15,965 nucleotides of DNA, taken from an uncultured Veillonella sp. GTDB lineage: Bacteria > Bacillota_C > Negativicutes > Veillonellales > Veillonellaceae. The notes beneath the pieces were generated by a model that saw only the letters and a list, made by a program, of their open reading frames with translations, did no database searches and had not been told where the DNA came from. Location: contig CAAFRK010000013.1 of assembly GCA_900765235.1 (NCBI GenBank), positions 1-15,965 on the forward strand, written 5' to 3'. Positions 6,972 through 14,961 of the stretch are shown one piece after another. Made by a program: the position numbers and the translations under genes. Within the stretch, counting starts at the first letter, position 1. Every line of letters begins with the position of its first letter.

Positions 6972-7682
6972 TTATTCAACACGACCGCCTAAATAAGCTT
7001 CCATAACGCGAGGATCATGACGTACTTCATCAGCTGGACCAGATAATACCATTTTACCTGTTTCCAATACATACGCGTAATCAGCAATTTTCAATGCTTG
7101 TCGTACATTTTGTTCTACCAAAAGAACAGTAGTTCCTTCAGCACTAATTTCTTTGATAGTTTCAAAGATTTCATTTACTACTAATGGTGCAAGACCCATT
7201 GATGGTTCATCCAATAGCAAGAGCTTTGGACGCGCCATAAGTGCACGACCAATAGCTAACATTTGCTGTTGACCACCAGATAGAGTACCACCTAATTGGT
7301 AACTACGTTCGTCAAGAATTGGGAAGCGTTTAAATACTTTTTTAATATCTGCTTCAATCTCATTATCGTTACGGATATAAGCACCCATTTCTAGGTTTTC
7401 ATAAACGCTCATATCTTGAAGAATTTGACGACCTTCAGGAACTAAGGAAATACCACCATGTACAATTTGATGTGTTTTATGGCCAGTAATATCTTGGCCT
7501 TCAAATAATACTTTACCAGATGTTGGTTTTACAAGACCCATGATGGTTTTCATAGTTGTAGATTTACCGGCACCATTGGCACCAATCAAAGATACAATAG
7601 AGCCTTGAGGCACTTCTAAACTAATATCTTTTAAGGCTGTAATATGTCCATAACCAGCCACGATGTTTTCTAGCTTTAACAT
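6972..7682 (-). CDS. livF: Branched-chain amino acid ABC transporter ATP-binding protein LivF
   Basis: A 236-residue cytoplasmic ATPase of the HAAT family importer, energising uptake of leucine, isoleucine, valine or related amino acids. Walker A is GANGAGKST (34-42), the signature is LSGGQQQ (134-140), Walker B is LLLLDEP (154-160) followed by SMGLAP, and the switch histidine position reads LLVEQNV as in LivF proteins. Length and ending (VMEAYLGG) are typical of LivF. One base separates its ATG from the livG stop (TAATATG), and its AGGAGG ribosome site is formed by the last livG codons, so the two are translationally coupled. It is the last gene of the liv operon, followed by a strong terminator. 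Substrate specificity cannot be read from the ATPase. Confidence 0.95.
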   Translation of the reverse strand: MLKLENIVAGYGHITALKDISLEVPQGSIVSLIGANGAGKSTTMKTIMGLVKPTSGKVLFEGQDITGHKTHQIVHGGISLVPEGRQILQDMSVYENLEMGAYIRNDNEIEADIKKVFKRFPILDERSYQLGGTLSGGQQQMLAIGRALMARPKLLLLDEPSMGLAPLVVNEIFETIKEISAEGTTVLLVEQNVRQALKIADYAYVLETGKMVLSGPADEVRHDPRVMEAYLGGRVE

Positions 7683-7683
7683 A

Positions 7684-8445
7684 TTACGCCTCCTCTTTAC
7701 CTAAGTAAGCTTCAATTACAGCCTCATTATTTTGAATTTCTTGAGGTGTACCTTCAGCAATCTTTTTACCAAAGTTGAATACTACCAAACGGTCACAAAT
7801 ATTCATCATCAATTCCATGGCATGTTCAATTACGACAACAGTAATACCAAGATCGCGAATCTTACCAATCAATTGGCGCAATGCTTCTGTTTCACTATCG
7901 TTCATACCTGCTGCTGGCTCATCGAGCAAAATTAATTGAGGATGCGTTGCCAAAGCACGTGCAATTTCAAGGCGACGTTGTTTACCATATGGCAAAGATG
8001 TAGCTACCTCTTCAGCATCTTCTTCAAGACCTACTAGCTTTAAGAACTCATAAGCAATGCCACGACAACGTTCTTCTTCAATGCGTTGGCGTTTAGTTCT
8101 TAAGAAACTAGCAATGAAACCAGAACCTGTTCGGCAATGCATACCTGTTAAAACGGTTTCCAAAGCTGTCATATTGCCAAAGAGACGAATATTTTGGAAT
8201 GTACGAGCTATACCCATTTCAACTGTTCTATGTGGTTTAATGCCTACAACAGACATACCATCAAATACGATTTCACCAGAACTTACAGGGAATACACCTG
8301 TAATCAAGTTAAAGAGTGTAGTCTTACCAGCACCGTTTGGACCAATAACACCAAATACTTCGCCTTGTTTTACGCCAAAGGATATACCGGTGAGAGCTGC
8401 AACGCCACCAAAGCTTTTACTTACGTCATTTAATTCTAATAGCAT
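7684..8445 (-). CDS. livG: Branched-chain amino acid ABC transporter ATP-binding protein LivG
   Basis: A 253-residue ATPase that pairs with LivF under the LivH/LivM permease. Walker A is GPNGAGKTT (35-43), the signature has the LivG-type form LPYGKQRR (151-158) instead of LSGGQ, Walker B is LILLDEP (171-177) followed by AAGMN, and the switch region reads VIEHAMELM, as usual for LivG. The ARTFQNIRLFG segment (80-90) is also family-typical. The ATG at 8445 has GGAGGG six bases upstream, overlapping the livM stop region (11-base gap). It completes, with LivF, the heterodimeric nucleotide-binding pair. Confidence 0.95.
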   Translation of the reverse strand: MLLELNDVSKSFGGVAALTGISFGVKQGEVFGVIGPNGAGKTTLFNLITGVFPVSSGEIVFDGMSVVGIKPHRTVEMGIARTFQNIRLFGNMTALETVLTGMHCRTGSGFIASFLRTKRQRIEEERCRGIAYEFLKLVGLEEDAEEVATSLPYGKQRRLEIARALATHPQLILLDEPAAGMNDSETEALRQLIGKIRDLGITVVVIEHAMELMMNICDRLVVFNFGKKIAEGTPQEIQNNEAVIEAYLGKEEA

Positions 8446-8456
8446 TCAGTTCCCTC

Positions 8457-9470
8457 CTATCCTTGTTTTTCTTCTTGTTGTTTACGTTTATACGCTTCAA
8501 AACGTTCTGTTAATACTTGTGATTCAGGAATATATGGAGCTTTTTTAAAGCCTAATTTACGGCTAATTTTATCTACCATAGATTCTGTTAAAATACCATC
8601 TGGGCGAACTGCCATCAAGATAACAAGCAATGCACCGTAGATGATGTCCCGATAATCGGATAAGAAGCGCAATACTTCTGGCAATAATGTAAGAATAAAG
8701 GAGCCTAATACGGAACCCCATACAACATTAGAACCACCAAATACAGGGAATAATAAGATTTGTACTACCTTATGGTAGCTAAAGTCTGTAGGATTGATAA
8801 AGTTTGTAATATGAGCATACAAACCACCGCCAATACCAGCGATGAAAGCACCAATAATAAAGGCCATCATCTTGTAGTATACAACGTTAATCCCCATTAA
8901 TTCTGCTGCATGATCATCAGCCTTAATCGCTGCAAAGGCACGACCAACGCGGCTATTATTAATGCGTACACAGAAGGCAATAATCAATACTAAGATTGCC
9001 AATAGGATAATGATAGCCATTAAGTTGCCCCATGCAACAGCATCAATACCCATCAAACCATCGATATCAAGTTCATAGGCTAAGTTTGTTAATTCTTGAG
9101 GAATGGATGGAATACCAGAAAGGCCTAATGCACCATTAGTAATATCCAAGTTCAAGAAAATAACACGCACCACCTCGCCAAAACCAAGAGTAGCAATGGC
9201 AAGATATAAACCGCGAAGACGTGTTGTTGGTAAACCGATAATAACGGCTACAAGACTGGCAACTAGGCCACCAATGATAATGCCTACAACGATAGGCAAA
9301 TCAGCCTTCAAAGAAAGGATAGCGCCTACGTATGCACCAACGCTCATAAAGCCAGCAGCCCCTAAAGAAAGCTGACCACTTGCAAGTGTAAAGTAAATAG
9401 AGATACCCATGATGGCATTGATGATGAAGAACATCACGATCTGTAGATAATACGGGTTCAATAAATCCAT
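8457..9470 (-). CDS. livM: Branched-chain amino acid ABC transporter permease LivM
   Basis: A 337-residue inner-membrane permease subunit, highly hydrophobic with roughly 8-10 predicted membrane segments. The family block LPTTRLRGLYLAIATLGFGE (about 80-99) and the GRAFAAIKADDHAAELMGIN region, which corresponds to the coupling segment contacting the ATPases, are clear. It has a charged C-terminal tail ending in KRKQQEEKQG. Its ATG overlaps the livH stop in the form TAATG, so translation is probably coupled. It forms the translocation pore with LivH. Confidence 0.94.
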   Translation of the reverse strand: MDLLNPYYLQIVMFFIINAIMGISIYFTLASGQLSLGAAGFMSVGAYVGAILSLKADLPIVVGIIIGGLVASLVAVIIGLPTTRLRGLYLAIATLGFGEVVRVIFLNLDITNGALGLSGIPSIPQELTNLAYELDIDGLMGIDAVAWGNLMAIIILLAILVLIIAFCVRINNSRVGRAFAAIKADDHAAELMGINVVYYKMMAFIIGAFIAGIGGGLYAHITNFINPTDFSYHKVVQILLFPVFGGSNVVWGSVLGSFILTLLPEVLRFLSDYRDIIYGALLVILMAVRPDGILTESMVDKISRKLGFKKAPYIPESQVLTERFEAYKRKQQEEKQG

Positions 9471-10351
9471 TATGGTCTCCCCCCTTTATCTTTAGAACCA
9501 AACAAGCCTTGTGGGCGCCAGAATAATAATAGGATGATGAGGCCAAAGGCCACAGCATCACGGAATGTAGATGCGCCATAGGCAACAGAGAAGATTTCTG
9601 CTACGCCTAAAATGAAGCCGCCAACCATAGCGCCTGTAATATTACCAAGGCCACCTAAGATAAGCACTGCAAGGCCTTTAAAGCCGATGATAACGCCCAT
9701 TGTAGGCTCAATAGCATTAAAGGACAAACCTACTAATACGCCTGCAGCAGCACCTAAGGCAGATGCAATCATAACAGTAACAGATATAATCATGGTTGGA
9801 TTAATACCCAACAAAGCTGCCGTTTCAGTGCTCATGGATACAGCGCGGATAGCCTTACCAATTTTAGTTTTCTTAATAACTACATTAAGAATTAACATTA
9901 ACACAACAGAAACGCCTAAGCCAATAATTTGTACCATGGAAATTTTGAAAGCTCCAAAGTCGATTAGGCCACCAATATAATCTGGTGGGAAAGATCTTGT
10001 TTGAGGGCCCCAAAGCAATAATGCCAAACTTTCAAGGAAAATAGAAACACCAATGGTACTAATAAGTGGTGCCAAGTGAGACACCTTTTTCTTGCGGAGT
10101 GGACGAAGCGCCACAAATTCTAAAAGATAACCGAGGATAGCACCGACAGCCATAGCTACGATAAGGGCTACAAAAATGTTAACGTTAAAAATTGTTACCA
10201 TAAAAAGACCAACGAAGGCACCTATCATAAAGATGCCTCCGTGTGCCATGTTGATGATATTTAAAACGCCAAACACAAGTGTTAAGCCAATAGCGAGTAC
10301 AGCATATAAGCTACCGAGGGTTAACCCGTTAACTAATTGTTGTAAAAACAC
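9470..10351 (-). CDS. livH: Branched-chain amino acid ABC transporter permease LivH
   Basis: A 293-residue inner-membrane permease. The N-terminal block LVNGLTLGSLYAVLAIGLTL (7-26) and VLNIINMAHG are hallmarks of LivH. About eight membrane segments are visible, and GKAIRAVSMSTETAALLGIN corresponds to the ATPase-coupling region. The start codon is GTG at 10351 with GAGG seven bases upstream. The gene follows livK after only 16 bases and overlaps livM by one base. Length and order match standard liv operons. Confidence 0.94.
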   Translation of the reverse strand: MFLQQLVNGLTLGSLYAVLAIGLTLVFGVLNIINMAHGGIFMIGAFVGLFMVTIFNVNIFVALIVAMAVGAILGYLLEFVALRPLRKKKVSHLAPLISTIGVSIFLESLALLLWGPQTRSFPPDYIGGLIDFGAFKISMVQIIGLGVSVVLMLILNVVIKKTKIGKAIRAVSMSTETAALLGINPTMIISVTVMIASALGAAAGVLVGLSFNAIEPTMGVIIGFKGLAVLILGGLGNITGAMVGGFILGVAEIFSVAYGASTFRDAVAFGLIILLLFWRPQGLFGSKDKGGRP

Positions 10352-10367
10352 TATATTACCTCAACTT

Positions 10368-11516
10368 TTATTTTTTTAATGCGTCAAATTGACCGTTTTT
10401 AATTTGTAAAACTTGAACTTCCATGGAAGGATCGCGTTTTTCGTTGAACTTGAATTGACCAGTTACACCAACGAAGTCAGCAATATTTTTCAAAGCTTCG
10501 CGGAATTTTTCACGATCTGTAGTAGAACCTGCTTTTTTCAAAGCTGCTTCATAGAGGTATACTGCATCATAAGCTTGAGCTGCGAATTGGTCTGGTTCTT
10601 TACCGTATTTATCTTTGTAAGCTTTACGGAAGTCTTTTACCTTTTGATCGTCTTTGTTAGGGAACCAAGGTGTACCTACGATAACACCATCAGCTGCAGC
10701 ACCTGCAATTTTAATGAATTCAGGGCTGTTAAAGCCATTGGAACCAATTACAGGTTGATTCATACCCATTTCACGCATTTTTTTCATGATTAATGCGCCT
10801 TCTTGGTAAAGAGAAGCAACTACGATAACATCAGGTTTTGCTTGTTGAATCTTAGTTAATTGTGCAGAGAAATCAGTATCTTTATCTGCAAATGTTTCAG
10901 TATCAACAATTTGTACGCCTTCAGATTCCAATGCTTTACGAGCTGTATTATTTACAGATACCATTTGGTCATTGTTGTTGGAGTACATAATAGCTGCAGT
11001 TTTGAAGCCTAAAGTTTTATGTGCTTCTTTAATTGCAGTATCTACTGCCAAGGATTCAGGTACAGCATTACGGAAAATGTAATCGCCGATATCTGTAATA
11101 CCTTCAGCTGTTGTAGATGTACCAAGAGCTACGATTTTGCTTTTGTTTGCTACAGGACCAGCTGCCATCATTTCACCAGATAACATTGGGCCGATAACAG
11201 CTACAACTTTATCCTTAGAAATTACTTTATTCATTGCATTAATTGCTTCGTTTTTATCACCTTTAGTATCTTCTACTAATAAGTTGATTTTTACAGCATT
11301 TGCATCAGCGTTAATTTCGCTTACTGCCAATTCTGCACCAGCTTTAATGGACTCACCATATGCTGCTGCACCACCAGTTGTTGTTGTTAACAATGCAATT
11401 TTAGCCTCATTGCTATTTGCATTACCTGCATCTTTATTACTGCCACAACCAGCAGCAACTGCCATTACACCAGCAAGACCAAAAATGGCTGCTTTTTTTA
11501 ACATGGATTTATTCAT
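10368..11516 (-). CDS. livK: Branched-chain amino acid ABC transporter substrate-binding lipoprotein LivK-type
   Basis: A 382-residue periplasmic binding protein of the type I fold (leucine/isoleucine/valine-binding family). The N-terminus is a lipoprotein signal with lipobox VAAGC, Cys24 being the lipidation site, so it is probably membrane-anchored, unlike the soluble E. coli LivK. Family blocks include IGPMLSGEMMAAGPVANKSK, GTSTTAEGITD, and the hinge-region DFSAQLTKIQQAKPDVIVV. The C-terminal motif FAAQAYDAVYLYEAALKKA is typical. It is the first gene of the operon, preceded by a good promoter and a GGAAGG ribosome site. Other HAAT-family binding proteins take different amino acids or small amides, so branched-chain specificity is likely but not proven. 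Confidence 0.93.
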   Translation of the reverse strand: MNKSMLKKAAIFGLAGVMAVAAGCGSNKDAGNANSNEAKIALLTTTTGGAAAYGESIKAGAELAVSEINADANAVKINLLVEDTKGDKNEAINAMNKVISKDKVVAVIGPMLSGEMMAAGPVANKSKIVALGTSTTAEGITDIGDYIFRNAVPESLAVDTAIKEAHKTLGFKTAAIMYSNNNDQMVSVNNTARKALESEGVQIVDTETFADKDTDFSAQLTKIQQAKPDVIVVASLYQEGALIMKKMREMGMNQPVIGSNGFNSPEFIKIAGAAADGVIVGTPWFPNKDDQKVKDFRKAYKDKYGKEPDQFAAQAYDAVYLYEAALKKAGSTTDREKFREALKNIADFVGVTGQFKFNEKRDPSMEVQVLQIKNGQFDALKK

Positions 11517-11559
11517 GCTACACCCTTCCTTTGAAACATAAAACTTTAAATCTATATCT

Positions 11560-11589
11560 ATATTATTAGAGTTTTCAATTTTTTGTCAA
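11560..11589 (-). promoter_or_regulatory. Promoter of the liv operon
   Basis: On the minus strand a consensus -35 TTGACA (11589-11584) is followed after 18 bases by TAATAT (11565-11560). Transcription would begin near 11553, about 36 bases before the livK ATG. No operator is obvious. Confidence 0.7.
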
Positions 11590-11593
11590 TTAA

Positions 11594-11630
11594 AATAACT
11601 CTATAATAATATATACTATTATAAGTTATT
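11594..11630 (-). terminator. Probable weak terminator of the ABC-F gene
   Basis: Inverted arms of about 14 bp with one bulged base (AATAACT-TATAATA against its complement) enclose an AT-rich loop, and the 3' arm ends in TTTTAATT. The upstream arm includes the ABC-F stop codon. The stem is AT-rich and the T-run short, so some read-through into liv is possible. Confidence 0.5.
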
Positions 11631-13545
11631 CAGATAATCGTTCCCATTTCTCATACAATGCATCTAACTCACTTTGTGTAGATTCAATTTGTATGGAAAT
11701 TTTGGACATTTCATCTAAATCTTGCTGTACTACAGGATTAGCCAATTGCACTTCATACATCTTCATGGTTGCTTCTAAACGAGCAATTTCAGATTCTACC
11801 TCAGCTAATTGTTTTTCCACCATATATGCATTCGGTTTCTTCTGAGGTTCCTCTGTCGGTTCTGATGTTGAAAGTACTGGTTCAATAACTGAAACAACTT
11901 TATTTTCAACTTTATCACTCTCTGAGTTCTGTTCATTAGCTAATGCTAATAAATCTTCTTGTTCTTTCAGCTTTTCTTTATAGTACGAGTAATTACCAAG
12001 ATATTCAGTAATTTTTCCATCATCTAAAACAATGGTTTTTGTAGAAACTTGATCTAAGAAATATCTGTCATGGGAAATAATAAAACATGTACCTTCAAAT
12101 TGTTGCAAGGCTTGTTCCACAATTTCGCGCGTTGGAATATCTAAATGGTTCGTCGGTTCGTCTAAGATAAGAAAATTATCACCTTGAAGGAATAATTTTA
12201 ATAATGCTAAACGAGCTCTCTCACCACCAGATAAGTCACCTACAAGCTTAAATACATCATCCCCTTTAAATAGGAATGAACCTAATACATTACGGGCCTT
12301 CTCTTCAGTGTAGTTAAAGTGATTCATAACCTCTTCTACTACCTGCCAAGAATCATGTAGTTCTTCATGCTCTTGCGAGAAATATCCCACTTGTACGCGA
12401 TTACCGATATCTACGTGACCATTCTCAGGAAATAATTCACCTACAATAGTTTTTACGAGTGTCGATTTACCTGCCCCATTAGGACCAATAAGAGCTACTG
12501 ATTCACCTCGTCGAACTACGAGTGATATATCATCAATGATAGGACTTTCACCATACCCTACTGATAAATGATCTAACACAAGAACCTTATCCGCACTCAT
12601 CGCTGCAGGAGGGAAAGAAAATTGTAAATGATGTGAGGTTACCGGTGCATCAAGTCGTTCTAAACGGTTAAGTTGAGACTGCCGACCACGAGCCATTTTA
12701 GATTTTATACCTGCACGGTATTTATCTATATAGGCCTCGGTCTTCTTGATGTACTCCTGTTGTTTCTCATAAGCCACCATATCTGCTTTCAAACGTTCAT
12801 CCCGTTGTTGAATATAGCGGATATAATTACCACGATAGGTTGTAGCCTTATGGTTATCTAGTTCTACAACACCAGTGACAATACGATCTAAAAAATAGCG
12901 GTCATGGCTGACGATGAGAATACCGCCAGGATAGGCAGATAAATAACCCTCTAGCCACTCTAACATGTCCATATCTAAATGGTTAGTAGGTTCGTCTAAG
13001 AACAAAAAATCTGGACGACGTACCAAGGCTTTAGCTAAATTAATACGAGTCTTTTGACCACCAGAAAAAGCACTAGCTGGCTTATCTAAATCCTCATCGG
13101 TAAAACCAAGCCCATAAATGATACGCTTAGTCTTTTGCTCATAGTCATAGCCGCCTAGCCATTCTAAACGATTTTGCAAATAATCTAATCGCTGTAAGTC
13201 CGATTCACTAGCTTTTTCTGTCTCCAAACGCGTAGTAAGTTCTTTTAGTTGCTCCTCTAGTACATGAACATCGGCCCAAGCTTTTTCAATTTCTGTAGCT
13301 AAACTATCATCTCCTAGATTTACATCTTGTTGTAAGTAACCAATACTGGCTACAGGAGATTTAACTACATTGCCTTCATCTAGTTCTTCATAGCCTAATA
13401 TGCATTTTAACAAGGTGGATTTCCCAGCCCCATTAGGTCCTACCAAGGCTAGTCGATCACCTTCTTTTATCTCAAAAGACACATTGGAAAATACTTGGCG
13501 CACCCCAAATGATTTTCCAAGGCCTATCATTCGAATGCGTTCCAT
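11626..13545 (-). CDS. ABC-F family ATPase (ribosome-associated type, subfamily unresolved)
   Basis: A 639-residue soluble protein with two ABC domains and no membrane segments, the layout of ABC-F translation factors that act at the ribosomal E site. Domain 1 has Walker A GPNGAGKST (36-44), signature FSGGQ (160-164) and Walker B FLFLDEPTNHLD. Domain 2 has Walker A GPNGAGKST (354-362), signature LSGGERAR and LILDEPTNHLD. The inter-domain linker (about 240-305) is charged and helical and carries a KSKMARGRQSQLNRL stretch. A C-terminal extension holds a low-complexity E/S/P-rich segment and a coiled coil (about the last 70 residues), as in Uup/YdiF-like members. The ATG at 13545 has AGGAGG seven bases upstream. 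It lies 27 bases after the secretin stop but has its own likely promoter. A role in antibiotic protection or in rescuing stalled ribosomes is possible; the sequence alone does not decide. Confidence 0.9.
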   Translation of the reverse strand: MERIRMIGLGKSFGVRQVFSNVSFEIKEGDRLALVGPNGAGKSTLLKCILGYEELDEGNVVKSPVASIGYLQQDVNLGDDSLATEIEKAWADVHVLEEQLKELTTRLETEKASESDLQRLDYLQNRLEWLGGYDYEQKTKRIIYGLGFTDEDLDKPASAFSGGQKTRINLAKALVRRPDFLFLDEPTNHLDMDMLEWLEGYLSAYPGGILIVSHDRYFLDRIVTGVVELDNHKATTYRGNYIRYIQQRDERLKADMVAYEKQQEYIKKTEAYIDKYRAGIKSKMARGRQSQLNRLERLDAPVTSHHLQFSFPPAAMSADKVLVLDHLSVGYGESPIIDDISLVVRRGESVALIGPNGAGKSTLVKTIVGELFPENGHVDIGNRVQVGYFSQEHEELHDSWQVVEEVMNHFNYTEEKARNVLGSFLFKGDDVFKLVGDLSGGERARLALLKLFLQGDNFLILDEPTNHLDIPTREIVEQALQQFEGTCFIISHDRYFLDQVSTKTIVLDDGKITEYLGNYSYYKEKLKEQEDLLALANEQNSESDKVENKVVSVIEPVLSTSEPTEEPQKKPNAYMVEKQLAEVESEIARLEATMKMYEVQLANPVVQQDLDEMSKISIQIESTQSELDALYEKWERLSE

Positions 13546-13571
13546 TCATAACCTCCTAATCATTACCCTTT

Positions 13572-13580
13572 ATTATACCA
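13572..13580 (-). promoter_or_regulatory. Extended -10 promoter for the ABC-F gene inside the secretin stop region
   Basis: The minus strand reads TGGTATAAT, a perfect TATAAT with a TGn extension. It overlaps the secretin stop codon at 13573-13575. No consensus -35 is present, which extended -10 promoters can tolerate. Transcription would start near 13565, leaving about 20 bases before the ATG, enough for the AGGAGG site at 13552-13557. Confidence 0.55.
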
Positions 13581-14961
13581 CAATTGCACGAACTAATATT
13601 AGCATTTCTATAGAGTCTTTTGTTTTTCTACTATGTCGGAATAATTTACCTAGTAAAGGAATATCTCCTAAAATAGGTACTTTTTGAATTTGATGTTGAT
13701 CGCGATTATCCATAAGTCCACCTATAACAAGTACCTCTCCAGGTTGTAACCGCACCCGTGTATGTGCTTGCCGCGTACTAATTTTATAAGCTTTCATTTC
13801 GGATACCATGATAGGTGTACTTACTTCAGCGTGAATTTTTGCATCTACACCGCCATCCCCAGTAATAATAGGCGTGTAGTTTAACTTAATCCCCACCTCT
13901 TCATAACGTGTAGAACGCTTACGTTCGCCATTCACTTCGGACTCTTCTATAACAGGGATACGTTCACCGATCAAGATATGTGCTGTTTCACCATTTAAGG
14001 CCATAATAGATGGCTTAGCAATTAGCGCGGCTTTACCGGAACTTTCCATAAGACTCAACTCGGGTTTCACAAAAAATTTATATGCTTCACCACCAGGTGT
14101 TTTACCAAAGGTTACGGCACCATAAGAATTAGTTTTATCTTCACCATGTCCTGTCAAGCTAAGCCACGACCACCGAATGCCTTGCTCCTTTGCATAGGAT
14201 TGTTCTATAGCAATGACGGTCGCTTCTAATTGTACTTGCTTAGGCTCCTTATCTATAGCTTTAACCAGTGTTTCTACACGCCGTTTCTCTCCACTGGTCA
14301 AATGCATAATCACTTCGTTTTGTTCTGAAAGTACCGCCATTTTATCATGTTTCACAACAGTGCCCATTATATTTTTTAAAGACTCTGCTGGCAAATGCTC
14401 CGGTGTTATAACATATAATTCTCTATTTTCAAGCGCTTTGTCATCTGGCTCAATAAGAATCGTATTATATTGTTTTGAAACGGAAAAATGATATAGCCTT
14501 CCTAATTCTTTTATAAGATCCTCTGGTGTTTCACCTTGTACAGTAGCCGTAATGTTACCTGTTAAAGATTCTACACCCATAACAGATATACGATAACTCC
14601 GACAAATCCCTAATACTGTTTCTTTTAGAGAAGCATTACGAACGGATATCGTAATTGATTCTTTTGATTTTCTCAGCTCGCCCTTTTCATTAATTACGTT
14701 ATCCTTTTCTATGTCATTATTATTATTTGATTTACCATTACTAATTTCTCTATCTAGTGAGTCCCTATCGCTTTCTAGATTAGTAGTTACTGCTGGCCCT
14801 GTATTACTCGCTAATACTATAGAAGATTCCCCTAATGATGCATATAGAAACATAACCACTATTATAATTATTTTTAGTAGTATGCTAGCTTTGAATAGTT
14901 TTTCTCTTACTATGGTCACTCTACTACGTAAGCAATCCTTACCTAATTGATTTTTAACCAC
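13573..14961 (-). CDS. Secretin (PilQ/GspD superfamily outer-membrane channel), compact form
   Basis: A 462-residue outer-membrane secretin, the pore of type IV pilus or type II secretion machines. A long basic N-region precedes a hydrophobic signal segment (27-43), with cleavage likely after VLA (49-51). After a hydrophilic spacer rich in Asn, Asp and Ser come an STN/N0 domain (about 102-172), one NolW-type N1 domain (about 182-238), and the secretin domain (about 243-460). The latter contains LIAKPSIMALNGETAHILIG, LNYTPII, GEVLVIGGLMDN and VPILGDIPLLGKLFR. It is shorter than usual PilQ or GspD and has no AMIN repeats or C-terminal S-domain. The start is GTG at 14961, set by AAGGAGG nine bases upstream, inside the upstream gene, which it overlaps by 19 bases. 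This coupling to a PilP/GspC-like gene supports a shared trans-envelope complex. Whether it serves pili, competence or protein secretion is open. Confidence 0.9.
   Translation of the reverse strand: MVKNQLGKDCLRSRVTIVREKLFKASILLKIIIIVVMFLYASLGESSIVLASNTGPAVTTNLESDRDSLDREISNGKSNNNNDIEKDNVINEKGELRKSKESITISVRNASLKETVLGICRSYRISVMGVESLTGNITATVQGETPEDLIKELGRLYHFSVSKQYNTILIEPDDKALENRELYVITPEHLPAESLKNIMGTVVKHDKMAVLSEQNEVIMHLTSGEKRRVETLVKAIDKEPKQVQLEATVIAIEQSYAKEQGIRWSWLSLTGHGEDKTNSYGAVTFGKTPGGEAYKFFVKPELSLMESSGKAALIAKPSIMALNGETAHILIGERIPVIEESEVNGERKRSTRYEEVGIKLNYTPIITGDGGVDAKIHAEVSTPIMVSEMKAYKISTRQAHTRVRLQPGEVLVIGGLMDNRDQHQIQKVPILGDIPLLGKLFRHSRKTKDSIEMLILVRAIVV

Noticed and set aside
8057..8548. 163-codon plus-strand open frame opposite livG and the livM end
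   Set aside because: It lies antisense to two well-supported genes, has no ribosome site or recognisable domain, and is explained by codon bias of the real strand.
11137..11541. 134-codon plus-strand open frame opposite livK
   Set aside because: Antisense shadow of an unambiguous substrate-binding protein gene, with a composition reflecting the reverse complement of livK codons.
13573..14919. Secretin start at an internal GTG (Val15) to shorten the long signal-peptide N-region
   Set aside because: No ribosome site precedes it, whereas GTG 14961 has AAGGAGG nine bases upstream.
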